A DNA stretch of 64,000 nucleotides from JAMXLO01 sp963791495 (GCA_963791495.1 CAWBST010000008.1:1-64000); one strand, 5' to 3'; counted from the stretch's first letter, positions 35,768-46,152 are shown. Notes: a model not told the origin generated them from the letters alone. A program made the numbers and translations.

Positions 35768-35954
35768 GGATCAGGACTCCTTGGGATCGGGCATCGGACC
35801 GGCGCCCGGCGGCGGACGGGATACCCATTATAGTGCAGGGGAGCGCGCGATATATTAATCAACCTGGGGTTGATTGCTGGTCGGCTGATTCGATAAAATG
35901 TCGCCGTCGTCGCGGAGATAGGTCCTCGGAGTCGCGGCGATCAAGAGAGAGCCG

Positions 35955-36170
35955 ATGAGTGCTGCCGCAATGAGCAACGACCTACCGACCCTTGCAGATG
36001 CTTCGATCGATACGTTGCGATCGAGAGCCACCGAGCTTCGCGCCATGGCCCGCACCGCACGCACGGCGGACGTGCAGGCTGCACTTCGGCGACTGGCGGA
36101 TCGCTTCGACGCCCTGGCGGACAGTCGGGCCGCTAGCACTTCGGAGGACCGGTCCGAAGCAGCGGATTGA
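35955..36170 (+). CDS. Small helical protein, 71 aa, unknown
   Basis: Starts MSAAAMSNDLPTLADASIDT, with GAGAGAG eight bases upstream. It is mostly alanine/arginine-rich helix (LRSRATELRAMARTARTADV, QAALRRLADRFDALADSRAA). No family recognised. Its 3' end overlaps that of the convergent small gene 36133-36318 by 38 bp. Confidence 0.5.
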   Translation: MSAAAMSNDLPTLADASIDTLRSRATELRAMARTARTADVQAALRRLADRFDALADSRAASTSEDRSEAAD

Positions 36171-36318
36171 TCAGATCGCCGCCGCGGGAAAGCTCGTCAA
36201 GCTCGTCGGCCATCTGAAGCAACCGCGAGCTGATGGCTGGGTCGGCTATCGCCAACGCAACACGGCGGGTCTCGTCGCCGAGTGCACGCAATTCCTCGAC
36301 GAATCGTTCCCGATCCAT
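36133..36318 (-). CDS. Small helical protein, 61 aa, unknown
   Basis: Starts MDRERFVEELRALGDETRRV and continues ALAIADPAISSRLLQMADEL DELSRGG. A heptad-like helical protein related in style to its convergent neighbour: both have R..LADRFD/LLQMADELD-like ends. Unknown function; short, so confidence is moderate. Confidence 0.45.
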   Translation of the reverse strand: MDRERFVEELRALGDETRRVALAIADPAISSRLLQMADELDELSRGGDLINPLLRTGPPKC

Positions 36319-36419
36319 GCCGCAGTCTATGCCCGAAAACGTTACACAGACCAGCGGAATGCCTGGGGCCGGCGCCTTTTTTTCCTATGCGCGGTGGCAG
36401 CGACGCTCCGATCCCGCGG

Positions 36420-37244
36420 CTACAACCCCTCCGCGCACCGCGCCACGCGCTCGACCGCGCCGAGGTACTCCTCGATCCCGCGTTCCTCGGGCGCCACCAG
36501 CACGTGCTGCACGCCGGCCGCCTTGAACGCCTCCAGCCGCCCGCGCAGCGCGCCCGAGTCCCTGCCCTCATCGGAGGTGCGCAGCGAGACGGTGAACGCC
36601 GTATCCGGCCGCCCGGCACGCAGCCGCTGCACCATTGCCGGTGCCTGTTCCGGCGTCACACGGCTGCCATGCCAGCCATCCAGACGAAGCGCACGGGCGA
36701 TCGCCGCATCCGACGAACCGCCGATCCAGATCGGGATCGGCGCGCAGGGCTTCGGCTGCATGCGCATCTCCTGGATAGCCGCCGGGATCCAGCGTGTGGG
36801 GAACGTCACCGGGTCGTCGTTCCACACTGCCTTCATCATCGCGATGCCTTCGTCCATGCGCCGGCCGCGCTCGCGGAACGGCACACCGAGGGCGTCGAAC
36901 TCCGCCTCCATCCAGCCGACGCCGCCGCCCAGGATCAGCCGTCCCTGCGACAGGTTCTGCAGCGTGGCCAGTTCCTTGGCGAGCGGCAGCGGATGGCGCA
37001 TCGGCAGCACCAGCACGCTGGTGCCCAGCCTGACGCGCTGCGTATAGGCGGCGGCCCAGGTGAGCGTCAGCACCGGGTCCCAGAAGTTGGCCGAGGGCGG
37101 GTAGCTGGCGTCCTTTGGGATGATGATGTGTTCGCTGACCCAGACGTCGGCGAAGCCCAGGTCCTCGGCCTGCACCGCGGCGCGTCGGATCGCGTCGGGG
37201 CCTGCCTTGCGGCCGATATGGGGCAGATGGATGCCGATCTGCAT
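36420..37244 (-). CDS. Luciferase-like (LLM class) flavin/F420-dependent oxidoreductase
   Basis: 274 residues from MQIGIHLPHIGRKAGPDAIR; GGAGGAGACC precedes the ATG by about ten bases. The TIM-barrel markers are AEDLGFADVWVSEHIIIPKD, RVRLGTSVLVLPMRHPLPLA, LSQGRLILGGGVGWMEAEFD and IPIWIGGSSDAAIARALRLD GWHG, typical of the LLM class. Substrate unknown. Single gene, diverging from the membrane/TPR pair across about 165 bp. Confidence 0.85.
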   Translation of the reverse strand: MQIGIHLPHIGRKAGPDAIRRAAVQAEDLGFADVWVSEHIIIPKDASYPPSANFWDPVLTLTWAAAYTQRVRLGTSVLVLPMRHPLPLAKELATLQNLSQGRLILGGGVGWMEAEFDALGVPFRERGRRMDEGIAMMKAVWNDDPVTFPTRWIPAAIQEMRMQPKPCAPIPIWIGGSSDAAIARALRLDGWHGSRVTPEQAPAMVQRLRAGRPDTAFTVSLRTSDEGRDSGALRGRLEAFKAAGVQHVLVAPEERGIEEYLGAVERVARCAEGL

Positions 37245-37410
37245 GACGCCGGTCTCCTCCTGTTGTGCGGGGAGGCTCGCGCTTTGGGGTGGCGGCGGCA
37301 AGAGGGATGGCGGGCGCAATGTCGTGGTGCGACGGCGGTAAAAAGCTGCCGGCGCCCGAGGAGATGCGGTATCCTGGCGGTTGTCCTCGTCGCACGAGCG
37401 GAGGGTTGGC

Positions 37411-37677
37411 GTGGCATCCTTTTGGCAGGTGATAGTCAGGCCCAGGAACCGGCAGACGCTCTCCTGGGTGGGCGGCGGCATCGTTGCATTGGCCGCCGGC
37501 GCCTGGAGCGTGGTGACCTACGTCTGGCCCGCCCACGAGAGCCCAACAATTGCCTGTGCGCAGCACGCCAGCATCGTCGCCGGGCGGGACGCCTCGGGTA
37601 ATACCATCAACTACACCGGCGGCGCGACGCCAGGTGCCGGCACTGTGGCGACGCCGTGCGCCGAGGCCAGGAAATGA
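37411..37677 (+). CDS. Small membrane protein coupled to a TPR protein
   Basis: GTG start with GGAGG eight bases upstream gives 88 residues, (M)ASFWQVIVRPRNRQTLSW. One membrane helix, WVGGGIVALAAGAWSVVTYV, is followed by an outside tail with ASIVAGRDASGNTINYTGG. The tail motif recurs in the next protein (SVAGGRDVSGNTLNCMLG). The stop overlaps the next start (ATGA), so the pair is translationally coupled. Function unknown. A longer ATG-started frame from 37381 exists. Confidence 0.6.
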   Translation: MASFWQVIVRPRNRQTLSWVGGGIVALAAGAWSVVTYVWPAHESPTIACAQHASIVAGRDASGNTINYTGGATPGAGTVATPCAEARK

Positions 37678-40600
37678 TCCGGGCGGCGGCTGCGGCACTG
37701 ATCGCCGCATTGCTGTCGCAATCGGCGCTTGCCGCGGATCCGCCGTCGATGACGGCCAACAACTGCAGCGTCGCTGGCGGACGCGATGTGTCCGGCAACA
37801 CTCTCAACTGCATGTTGGGCCCGTCCCCCGAGGAGCTGAAAGCCCTGGTGGAGGCGGCAGCCAAAGGCGCGACGGCGCAGCAGTCGGCGCAGATCGAAGA
37901 TCTCGGCCGCCGGCTCGGCGTGACGGCCGACGCGACAAGGACCCTGTTGCGGATCATCGGCGCGCAGACTGACATTCCCGAGGAGCGGCTGAACGAGACC
38001 CTGGCCAAGGTCGCCACCGACTACAAGCGATTGCAGGCGCAGGTCTCCGCCCTCGACCCTGACAATGCCACGGCACGCACGCTCGTCGAGAGTGCCAGGG
38101 AGGCGATCGCCGCCGGCCGTTTTCAGGCGGCGCATCCGTTGCTGGCGCAGGCGCGCCAGGCACAGATCGCGGCGGCGGAGCAGGCACGCCGGCTGGCCGA
38201 TCAGGCACAGGCGGCAAGGGATGCGCAGTTGCTTGGTGCTGCTGAGTCAGCTGCGGCCGAAGGTGACCTGGCAATGACCGAACTGGATTATCTGCAGGCA
38301 GCCGAACTGTTCGGGCAGGCGCAGCAACTCGTTCCGGCCGGGCACCCGAAAGAGTTGGCCGGCTACCTGCACAGTCGCGCTTTCGCGTTGTTCCGCCATG
38401 GCGACGTGCGCGGCGACAACGCAGCCTTGCAGCAGGCGATCGATGCCTATCGGCTGGCGCGCGACCAGCAGCCGCGTGAACGCGTGCCGCAGGATTGGGC
38501 GGCCACAACGCACGACCTGGGCATCGCGCTCAGCGAGCTCGGCCTGCGAGAGGCAGGAACGGAACGCCTCGACGAGGCGATCGCCACGCTGCGGGCTGCG
38601 CTGCAGATACGCAACCCGAACGCCGCTCCGAAGGCCTGGGCTGAGACTGAGGCGAGCCTTGCGACCGCTCTCTGGTGGCGCGGCGAGCGGGACAGCGAAA
38701 CGGCGCGGCTCGAGGAGGCCGTCACGGCCTATCGTGCCGTTCTCGACGTACCATCCGATGACGCGATGCAGCGGGCTGCGACGCAGACCAGCCTCGGCGC
38801 GGTGCTGTTGAAGATCGGCGAGCGCCAGGGCGGCGTCGAGCGGCTGCTGGAGGCCGTCGCGGTGCTGGAGGCCGCACTCGAAGTGATCAGTCGGGAACGC
38901 GCGCCGCGACTGTGGTCCGGTGCGCAGATCAACCTCGGCGCCGCTCTAATGGCGATTGGTGAACGGGAAAGCGGAACGGCACGGTTGGAGCGTGCCGTCA
39001 CTGCCTTTGACGCCGCACTCCGGGGGCGCGCCGCGGGAACGCGTCCCGCTGCAATGGGCGATGATCCAATCGAACCGATGTGCCGCACTGATGAGCATCG
39101 GCGAACGGCAGAGCGGCACCGCGCGGTTGCAGGACGCCGCCGCCGCCTGCCGCAGTGCGCTCGAGGAATGGACGCGTGACCGCGTGCCATTCCAGTGGGC
39201 GATGGCGAACACGAACCTTGGCGTCGCCCTGTTGCGGATCGGCGAGCGCGAGGCGGGAACCGCGACCCTCACTGAAGCCGAGGCGGCATTTCGCAACTCC
39301 CTGCAGGTGTGGACGCGCGAGCAGGCGCCTGACCATTGGGCCAGGGCACAAGTCGATCTCGGTACTGCGCTCCTGGCGTTGGGGGAGCGCGAGAATGGCA
39401 CGACAAAGCTCGCGGCGGCGGCCGAGGCGTATCGCGCTGTGCTGCTGGTATGGACGCGCGAGCGTGAACCGCTCAACTGGGCGATGGCCCAACTGGGACT
39501 TGGCGGATCATTGTCGCGGCTCGGTGAGCGCGAAGGCGGTACGGCCAGGGCAAAGGAGGCCGTCGCAGCGTTCCGCGCCGCTCTGCAGGGGTTCGCCCGT
39601 GAGCGGGCGCCGCTGAACTGGGCATCGACGCAAAACGATCTCGGTGTCGCGCTGGCCAACATCGGCCGGCTGGACAAATCGACGTCGGCGCTCGAGGACG
39701 CGCTCACTGCCTACCGTTCGGCCCTCGAAGAGCGCACGCGCGAGCGCGTGCCGCGGGACTGGGCGGCAACCCAGCAGAATCTGGCGAACGCACTGCGAGA
39801 GTTCGGCCTGCTTATGCTGAGGCACGGCGAGTGGGATGCGGGCAGGCTGCGGCTGAAGGAGGCGATCGCCGTACATCGCGCCGCGCTCGAGGCGGTTGGG
39901 CGCGAGAGCGCGCCATTCGACTGGGCGGGGACACAGAGCAACCTGGGCATCACTTTGGCCACTCTCGGACAGGTCGAGAACGAGACGGTGTCGTTGCACG
40001 AGGCCATCGAGGCCGACCGGGCCGCTTTGCAGGTGGTGACGCGGCAAGGCGTTCCCGTCACGTGGGCAAACACCCAGGCCAATCTCGGCGCGACCCTCGC
40101 GACATTGGGCCGGCGCGAGAAGAGCACCGCGAAGCTGCAGGAGGCAGCCGCGATCTACCGCGCAGCCCTCGAGGTAACGCCGCGGGACGGCCGGCCGCTG
40201 GATTGGGCATTGATCACGAGCAATCTCGGCGCGACGTTGGACACGCTCGGCGAATGGGCGAACGACACAGTCCAGCTGGAGCAGGCGGTGGCTGCCGAAC
40301 GGGCGGCGCTGGAAATCCGCACGCGCGACCAGTTCCCGGAGCGGTGGGCCACGTCCTCGGCGTATCTCGGGCTTGCCCTCGCGCATCTTGGCGACCGCCG
40401 TGCCGACATGGCGCTGCTGGAGGAGGCGGTCGTCATCATCCGCGCCGCGCAGGAAGTGAGGACGCGGGATGCGGCACAACTTGATTGGGCGGAAACTCAG
40501 CTGCGTCTCGGCAATGCGCTGGAGGCGTTGGGCAGGCACGAGGGCGGGACGGCACGGCTGGCGACGGCGATCGCGGCCTATGACTCCGCGCTGGAGGTGT

Positions 40601-40689
40601 TCGTTGCCGCCAACAACAGCTACTTCATAACATCGTGTCAGCACGACCGGGACCGAGCCGAGGCGCTTGTGCGGGAAAGGCAGGGCTGA
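37674..40689 (+). pseudogene. Exported TPR-repeat protein, about 1,004 aa, one frameshift
   Basis: The signal peptide MIRAAAAALIAALLSQSALA precedes DPPSMTANNCSVAGGRDVSG NT. After a coiled coil (residues about 55-190) come roughly 17 repeats of about 48 residues with the pattern W(A/S)xxQxNLGxALxxLGxRExGTxxLxEAxxAYRAALExxxR ERxPxx, a TPR variant. An extra G in a five-G run near 39025 breaks the frame in the middle; homology is perfect on both sides. The C-terminus is YFITSCQHDRDRAEALVRER. Probably a periplasmic scaffold with its membrane partner upstream. The frameshift is a likely sequence error. Confidence 0.75.
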
Positions 40690-40783
40690 CAGCACGGCAA
40701 TCACTCGGACACAAACCGCCCCATTCGCCCGCCGTCCCACCGGCGCTATAACCGGCACTCTCGATCACGAAAGGACCACCGCC

Positions 40784-42508
40784 ATGCTCACCCGCCGCTG
40801 GGACAAGTCGCGCATGCCGTCGCGTCACGTGACGGTGGGACCGGGCCGCGCGCCGCATCGCAGCTACTACTACGCGATGGGGCTGACCGAGGACGAAATC
40901 GACCAGCCGTTCGTCGGCGTCGCCACCTGCTGGAATGAGGCCGCGCCCTGCAACATCGCGCTGTCCCGCCAGGCGCAGTCGGTAAAGAAGGGGGTGAACG
41001 AGGCCGGCGGCACGCCGCGCGAATTCACCACCATCACGGTGACCGACGGCATCGCCATGGGCCACCAGGGGATGAAATCCTCGCTGGTGTCCCGCGACCT
41101 GATAGCCGATTCGGTCGAACTGACGATGCGCGGGCATTGCTACGACGCGCTGGTCGGCCTCGCCGGCTGCGACAAGTCGCTGCCCGGCATGATGATGGCG
41201 ATGCTGCGGCTGAATGTCCCGAGCGTGTTCATGTATGGCGGCTCGATCCTGCCCGGCCGGTTCCAGAACCGCGACGTGACCGTGGTCGACGTGTTCGAGG
41301 CGGTCGGCCAGCACTCGGCTGGCAAGATGTCGGACGAGGAGTTGCACGAACTCGAATGCGTCGCGTGTCCCTCGGCCGGAGCGTGTGGCGGGCAGTTCAC
41401 CGCCAACACCATGGCCATGGTCAGCGAGGCGATCGGCCTCGCGCTGCCAGGTTCCGCGGGCGCGCCGGCGCCCTACGAGGACCGCGACCGTTGGGCGGTG
41501 GAATCGGGCCGCGCGGTGATGGCGCTGCTCGACAGCCGGCTGCGCCCGCGCGATATCGTTACCCGCCGCGCGCTGGAGAATGCCGCCGTGGTGGTGGGCG
41601 CCACTGGCGGTTCCACCAATGCCGGCCTGCATCTGCCGGCGATGGCGCACGAGGCCGGCATCAGCTTCACCATGGATGACGTAGTGGAGATCATGCGCCG
41701 CACCCCGTACATCGCCGACCTCAAGCCAGGCGGGAAATACGTGGCGTTCGACGTGCACAAGATTGGCGGCATCCCGGTGGTGCTGAAGGCGCTGCTGGAC
41801 GGCGGGCTGCTGCACGGCGACTGCCTCACCGTGACCGGCAGGACGATGGCGGAGAACCTGAAGGACGTGGTGTTCCCAACCGATCAGGACGTGGTCTATC
41901 CGGTGTCGAAGGCAATCTCGCCGACCGGGGGCGTGGTGGGCCTGCGCGGCAACCTGGCACCCGACGGCGCCATCGTGAAGGTCGCCGGCATGCACAACCT
42001 GCGCTTCGAGGGCACTGCGCTGTGTTTCGATTCGGAGGAGGAAGCGTTCGCCGCCGTCCAGGAGCGCGCCTACAAGGCGGGCGATGTCCTTATTGTCCGT
42101 TACGAGGGGCCGAAGGGCGGGCCGGGCATGCGCGAGATGCTGTCCACCACCAGCGCGATCTACGGCCAGGGCATGGGCGAGGAGGTGGCGCTGATCACCG
42201 ACGGCCGCTTCTCGGGCGCCACGCGCGGGTTCTGCATCGGCCATGTCGGGCCGGAGGCGGCGGTCGGCGGCCCGATCGCGCTGCTGCGGAACGGCGACCG
42301 CATCGTGATCGACGCCGAGCAGGGCACCATCGACGTGGCGCTGTCCGAAAGCGAACTTGCCACGCGCCGCGCTGCCTGGCAGCCGCGCCGGACCGACTAC
42401 AATTCCGGCGCGATCTGGAAATACGCGCAACTCGTCGGCCCCGCGCACCTCGGCGCCGTCACGCATCCGGGTGGCGCGGCCGAGACTCACTGCTACGCGG
42501 ACATTTGA
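40784..42508 (+). CDS. ilvD: Dihydroxy-acid dehydratase
   Basis: 574 residues from MLTRRWDKSRMPSRHVTVGP, with AAGGA ten bases upstream. Catalyses the third step of valine/isoleucine synthesis, dihydroxy-acid to 2-oxo-acid, with an Fe-S cluster. Cysteines lie in ATCWNEAAPC (49, 56), LAGCDKSLPG (129) and CVACPSAGACGG (192-201). The C-terminus has GRFSGATRGFCIGHVGPEAA and GGPIAL. Intact. IlvD/Edd paralogues act on sugar acids, but the motifs and the absence of sugar genes favour IlvD. Confidence 0.92.
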   Translation: MLTRRWDKSRMPSRHVTVGPGRAPHRSYYYAMGLTEDEIDQPFVGVATCWNEAAPCNIALSRQAQSVKKGVNEAGGTPREFTTITVTDGIAMGHQGMKSSLVSRDLIADSVELTMRGHCYDALVGLAGCDKSLPGMMMAMLRLNVPSVFMYGGSILPGRFQNRDVTVVDVFEAVGQHSAGKMSDEELHELECVACPSAGACGGQFTANTMAMVSEAIGLALPGSAGAPAPYEDRDRWAVESGRAVMALLDSRLRPRDIVTRRALENAAVVVGATGGSTNAGLHLPAMAHEAGISFTMDDVVEIMRRTPYIADLKPGGKYVAFDVHKIGGIPVVLKALLDGGLLHGDCLTVTGRTMAENLKDVVFPTDQDVVYPVSKAISPTGGVVGLRGNLAPDGAIVKVAGMHNLRFEGTALCFDSEEEAFAAVQERAYKAGDVLIVRYEGPKGGPGMREMLSTTSAIYGQGMGEEVALITDGRFSGATRGFCIGHVGPEAAVGGPIALLRNGDRIVIDAEQGTIDVALSESELATRRAAWQPRRTDYNSGAIWKYAQLVGPAHLGAVTHPGGAAETHCYADI

Positions 42509-42605
42509 TCTGCGAGGGCGCCGCGACCTTGTTACGATTCGGAACCACATGTTACCTCTGGCCAGGGAATTCTGCCGCCGCAAGCCGTTGCAGGAGTTTG
42601 CATCG

Positions 42606-42902
42606 ATGAAGCGACTGATCACCGCCGGCGCCGCCATCGTCCTGATCGGGCTGGGCATCGGCACCGCGGTGGCCCAGCCGCCGATCCCTTATGGCCCGGT
42701 GCCGGAACCGCGCTACGAGGCGATGCCTCCACCGCGCCCCGGCTACTACTGGGAACCTGGCCGGTGGCATTGGAACGGCTACCGCTATGTCTGGTACGGC
42801 GGCCACTGGGCGGCCGGCGGACCGCGCGGCGGTGCGTGGATTCCCGGCCACTGGTGGTGGAACGGCGGCCGCTACGTCTGGGTCCCAGCCCACTGGGGAT
42901 GA
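42606..42902 (+). CDS. Small exported YXWXXXW-type repeat protein
   Basis: 98 residues. The signal peptide MKRLITAGAAIVLIGLGIGT AVA is followed by a proline-rich lead and aromatic repeats: GYYWEPGRWHWNGYRYVWYG GHW, then WIPGHWWWNGGRYVWVPAHW G. This tyrosine/tryptophan repeat is common in small envelope proteins of proteobacteria, role unknown. CAGGAG lies about eleven bases upstream of the ATG. Convergent with xthA, four bases apart. Confidence 0.8.
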   Translation: MKRLITAGAAIVLIGLGIGTAVAQPPIPYGPVPEPRYEAMPPPRPGYYWEPGRWHWNGYRYVWYGGHWAAGGPRGGAWIPGHWWWNGGRYVWVPAHWG

Positions 42903-42906
42903 TCGG

Positions 42907-43677
42907 TCAGTGCAGCTCGACCACCACCGGCACGTGGTCCGACGGCTGCGGCTGGGCGCGCTCCGCGCGGTCGGGCGCCGCGGCGACAAGGCGCTCGGCA
43001 AGGGCGGGCGACAGCAGTGCGTGGTCGATTCGCAGACCCGAGTTGCGCTGCCAGGCGCCGGCCTGGTAGTCCCAGAAGGTATAGACGGCCCCGTGCGGAT
43101 GGACGGCCCTGATGGCGTCGGTCAGGCCATCCCACAGCAGGCGCCGGAAACGGGCGCGGCTTTCCGGGCGTATCAGTGCGTCGGTCGCAGATAGCGCGCC
43201 AGGCGCGAAGTCGTCGTCGGCCGGGCAAACGTTGAAGTCGCCGGCGATCACGAACGGTGTGTCTGCCTCGAGCAGCACCTCGGCGCGCTCTGCCAGGCGG
43301 TCGAGCCAGGCAAGCTTGTAGGCGAAGCCGGCGTCGCCGCCTGAGTTGCCGTTAGGCAGGTAGATGCCGGCGATGGTGATGCCGTCGGTCTCGATCTCGA
43401 TGTAGCGCGACTGGACGTCATCCGCCGGCAGACCGGGCAGGGCGCGGTGGTGCACGGTGAACGGCACGCGGGCAAGCACCGCCACGCCGTTGTAAGCCTT
43501 CTGGCCCACCGCCTCCGTCGTGTAGCCAAGGCCATGGTAGGCGAGCGCCGGAAACGCCGGAGCCTCGCACTTGATCTCCTGCAGCAGCAGGACGTCCGGC
43601 TGGCACTGCTCCAACCAGCGCGCGACGTGCTTTTCCCGCTGGCGGATCGAATTGACGTTCCAGGTTGCGATCTTCAT
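42907..43677 (-). CDS. xthA: Exodeoxyribonuclease III
   Basis: 256 residues from MKIATWNVNSIRQREKHVAR. AP endonuclease/3'-exonuclease of base-excision repair. Catalytic motifs: LLLQEIKCE (metal-binding Glu34), IYLPNGN, AGDFNVCPADDDF, FWDYQAGAWQRNSGLRIDHA LL and the C-terminal PSDHVPVVVE with the Asp-His pair. Intact. A GTG two codons upstream is an alternative start. Confidence 0.92.
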   Translation of the reverse strand: MKIATWNVNSIRQREKHVARWLEQCQPDVLLLQEIKCEAPAFPALAYHGLGYTTEAVGQKAYNGVAVLARVPFTVHHRALPGLPADDVQSRYIEIETDGITIAGIYLPNGNSGGDAGFAYKLAWLDRLAERAEVLLEADTPFVIAGDFNVCPADDDFAPGALSATDALIRPESRARFRRLLWDGLTDAIRAVHPHGAVYTFWDYQAGAWQRNSGLRIDHALLSPALAERLVAAAPDRAERAQPQPSDHVPVVVELH

Positions 43678-43779
43678 GGGCACACAGATTCACCACAACG
43701 ACACGACTGCACAACCCACCACTGGTCTGGGGGCATATCTCCGGCCGGGCGGTCGGCCTCATCTGACGGTCGGCGTCCG

Positions 43780-44086
43780 TGGCCGGGATATCGCTGCGCG
43801 TGATCGGGCTCTATGCGTCCAATGCGCATCTGTGGCCGTTCCGTCGATGTTCCTGACGGGCGCCGCGGCGGCCAGCGAGATCGCGTGGGCGAATTCGCTC
43901 GGCATTCTCGCCGGCGGGATCACGCCGCCGGGGATCGGGTGGATCAAGGACGTAACGGGCAGCTGCTAGGGCGGCCTTTATCTTCTGGCCACGTGGGGGC
44001 TGATGGGCGCCGTCATCGCCGCGCTGTGCGTGCGCGAGACGGCGGCGACGCTGGCGCCGGACGATGCGCTGGAGGCGGCGGGGTAA
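43780..44086 (+). pseudogene. MFS transporter, C-terminal fragment
   Basis: Pieces read IGLYASNAHLWPF, then after a frame change VPSMFLTGAAAASEIAWANS and LGILAGGITPPGIGWIKDVT GS. A TAG follows (43967-43969), and the same frame continues GGLYLLATWGLMGAVIAALC VRETA to a final stop. This is the last two or three membrane helices of a major-facilitator anion/cation symporter. At least one frameshift and one nonsense codon, and the N-terminal helices are missing. Confidence 0.6.
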
Positions 44087-44989
44087 GCGGTCTTGTTGCA
44101 GACGCTAGATCTCCGTGTGACGAGTGTCCGCTTGCGGGAAGCCACCTGGATTTTGCCCCTACTAGGCCACCCTACGCGTCCGACCGATCACCCTCCCTTG
44201 TTTGATCCACGTAACGCAGGTCAGAATGCGTTCAACACTCGGGAGGACGGCATGGTCGGCAAGTGGTTTATCGGCTACTGCGCGGTAGCGCTGGTCGCTT
44301 TCGCGGGGACGGGTGGTGCTGCGACACTCGATCACTTGCGGCTGGATAATACGATCCGCATCGGCTACCGGCTGGACGCTCCGCCGTTCTCGTATCAGAA
44401 CGCTGATGCCAAGCCAGCAGGTTTCATCGTGGACCTCTGCCAGGCAGTTGCAAAGCGCCTATCCCAGAATGTCAACGCGCCCTCCCTGAAAGTGACCTAC
44501 GTACCTGTCTCTGTGTCCGACCGTTTCGACGCCGTTCAACAAGGCAAAGTCGATCTGCTCTGCGAGGCGACAACTGTCACAATGAATCGCCGGAAGACAA
44601 TTGATTTTTCAGTTTATACATTTATCGATGGTGCGAGTTCTGATCACCACCAGAGGTGGCCCCCAGACCCTGCGAGCCCTCGCAGGTCAAAATATTGGTG
44701 TCTTGGCTAACACCACGACCGAGCAGGCTCTGCGCAACACACTGGCAGCGGCTGGGATAAGCGCCACGGTTATTCTGGCTGCAACGCATGCCGACGGGCT
44801 GGCGATGGTCGATTTCCGGCAAGGTGACAGCGTATTTCGCTGACCGCACTATCCTCTGGGTAATGCAAGCGAGCAGTAAGATGCCGGATAATCTGCTGTT
44901 GGCCAACGAGTATCTGACCGTCGAGCCGTATGCGCTTGGATTGCCGAAGGGAGATGACGATTTTCGGTATGAGGTCGATCGTGCTCTTA

Positions 44990-45960
44990 GTGTCCGTCCG
45001 GAGACTCTGCGAGTCATTTGAGTCGGTTACCAGCGGGGGATAAATCCGCTTGACCGGCTCAACTCCGCCATAAGTCCCTGTCGGTGAACATCCGCGAGAG
45101 CCCGCATGTGGACCCCCGAGAACCGCCCGCTCTATGACCGTGACAAGCTGCGTTACCCGAGCGATCTGACCGACGCGGAATGGCAACATATCGGGCCGCT
45201 GCTACCGCCCGCCAAGCGCGGCGGCGGCAAGCGGACGGTTGATATGCGTGAGGTGGTCAACGGCGTGATGTACGTGCTGAGCACCGGATGTCAGTGGCGC
45301 TATATTCCGAAAGACCTGCCGCCGCGCAGCACGGTGCATGACTACTTCTCCCGGTGGGGCTACGACGGCACGTTGGAGAAAATCCACTACGCGCTCTACG
45401 TCAAATGCCGCGAGCAGGACGAAGCCGAGGCTAGTCCCACTGCCTGCATCGTCGATAGCCAGAGCGTGAAAAGCGCGGAAAAGGGGGGCCAGCATCGATG
45501 CTCATGGGTTCGATGCTGGCAAGCTGATCAAAGGCAAGAAGCGCCACATTCTCGTCGATACACTGGGTCTGTTGCTGCATGCGCTGGTGACGCCAGCCGA
45601 TGTTCAAGATCGCGACGGTGGCCTGATGCTTTTGGCCACATTGTTCGGACAATTCCCATTCCTCAAGAAGCTGTTTGCTGACAGCGCCTATGCGGGGCCT
45701 GTGTTTCATGACGGCCTCGCGAACATCATGCCGAACCTGGTCACTGAAATCGTCCGTCGTTCCGATCGGGCCAAGGGCTTCGTCGTTCTGCCCAAACGTT
45801 GGATTGTCGAGCGCACCATCGGTTGGTTGGGTCGCTGTCGCCGGCTGGCAAAGGACTGGGAAAATCTCAACCACAATGCGCTCGCGTTCATCCGCCTCGC
45901 ATCCATACGCCTGATGCTCAGAAAGCTCTGTATTCCCTCATGAAGTTTCCGGACGGACTC
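44990..45960. mobile_element. IS5-family element (IS427-like), copy 2
   Basis: 971 bp, nearly identical to copy 1 and in the opposite orientation. Ends GTGTCCGTCCGGAGACTCT and, inverted, GAGTCCGTCCGGAAACTTC. TTA flanks both sides (44987-44989, 45961-45963), so with copy 1 (TCA) the target is T-N-A. The element disrupts an amino-acid binding-protein gene whose frame rejoins exactly. Confidence 0.9.
45106..45943 (+). CDS. IS5-family transposase in two frames, copy 2
   Basis: Same protein as copy 1 (MWTPENRPLYDRDKLRYPSD ... RLASIRLMLRKLCIPS), except that the run at the frame switch has four A and six G instead of five and six. Here the second frame is therefore +1 (or -2) relative to the first, so a -1 shift would not give full-length transposase. 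Either this copy is inactive or the run length is a sequencing error. Confidence 0.72.
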
Positions 45961-46152
45961 TTAGCGCGATCTACAGATCAGGGGAGATCGTGCAAATTCT
46001 TGCACATACCTTTGGGGATGACTTTCAGCTCAGCCCGTTGTTGCGGAGCATATACCTGGTGTCTGCAATTCCCGATTAGGCCGGAGGCCGAGTACAGCAC
46101 AGTGCGGCACTTCCGGCGCATTTGAGTTTGCTGGCAAAACTTTGATGGGCCA

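Larger units (their letters stand above)
44252..46079 (+). pseudogene. Amino-acid ABC binding protein, split by IS5
   Basis: Signal-peptide start MVGKWFIGYCAVALVAFAGT GGAA, with GGAGG six bases upstream. The body is typical of glutamate/aspartate-type binding proteins: IRIGYRLDAPPFSYQN, GFIVDLCQAVAKRL, VQQGKVDLLCEATTVTMNRR and later GLPKGDDDFRYEVDRAL. Two frame changes lie near 44610 and 44790. An IS5 element is inserted after RAL, and the gene resumes at 45961: SAIYRSGEIVQILAHTFGDD, ending YLVSAIPD. TTA is duplicated at the insertion. No permease or ATPase genes adjoin. Confidence 0.78.

Noticed and set aside
40625..42664. 679-codon minus-strand frame opposite ilvD
   Set aside because: Shadow frame; ilvD on the plus strand is intact and unmistakable.
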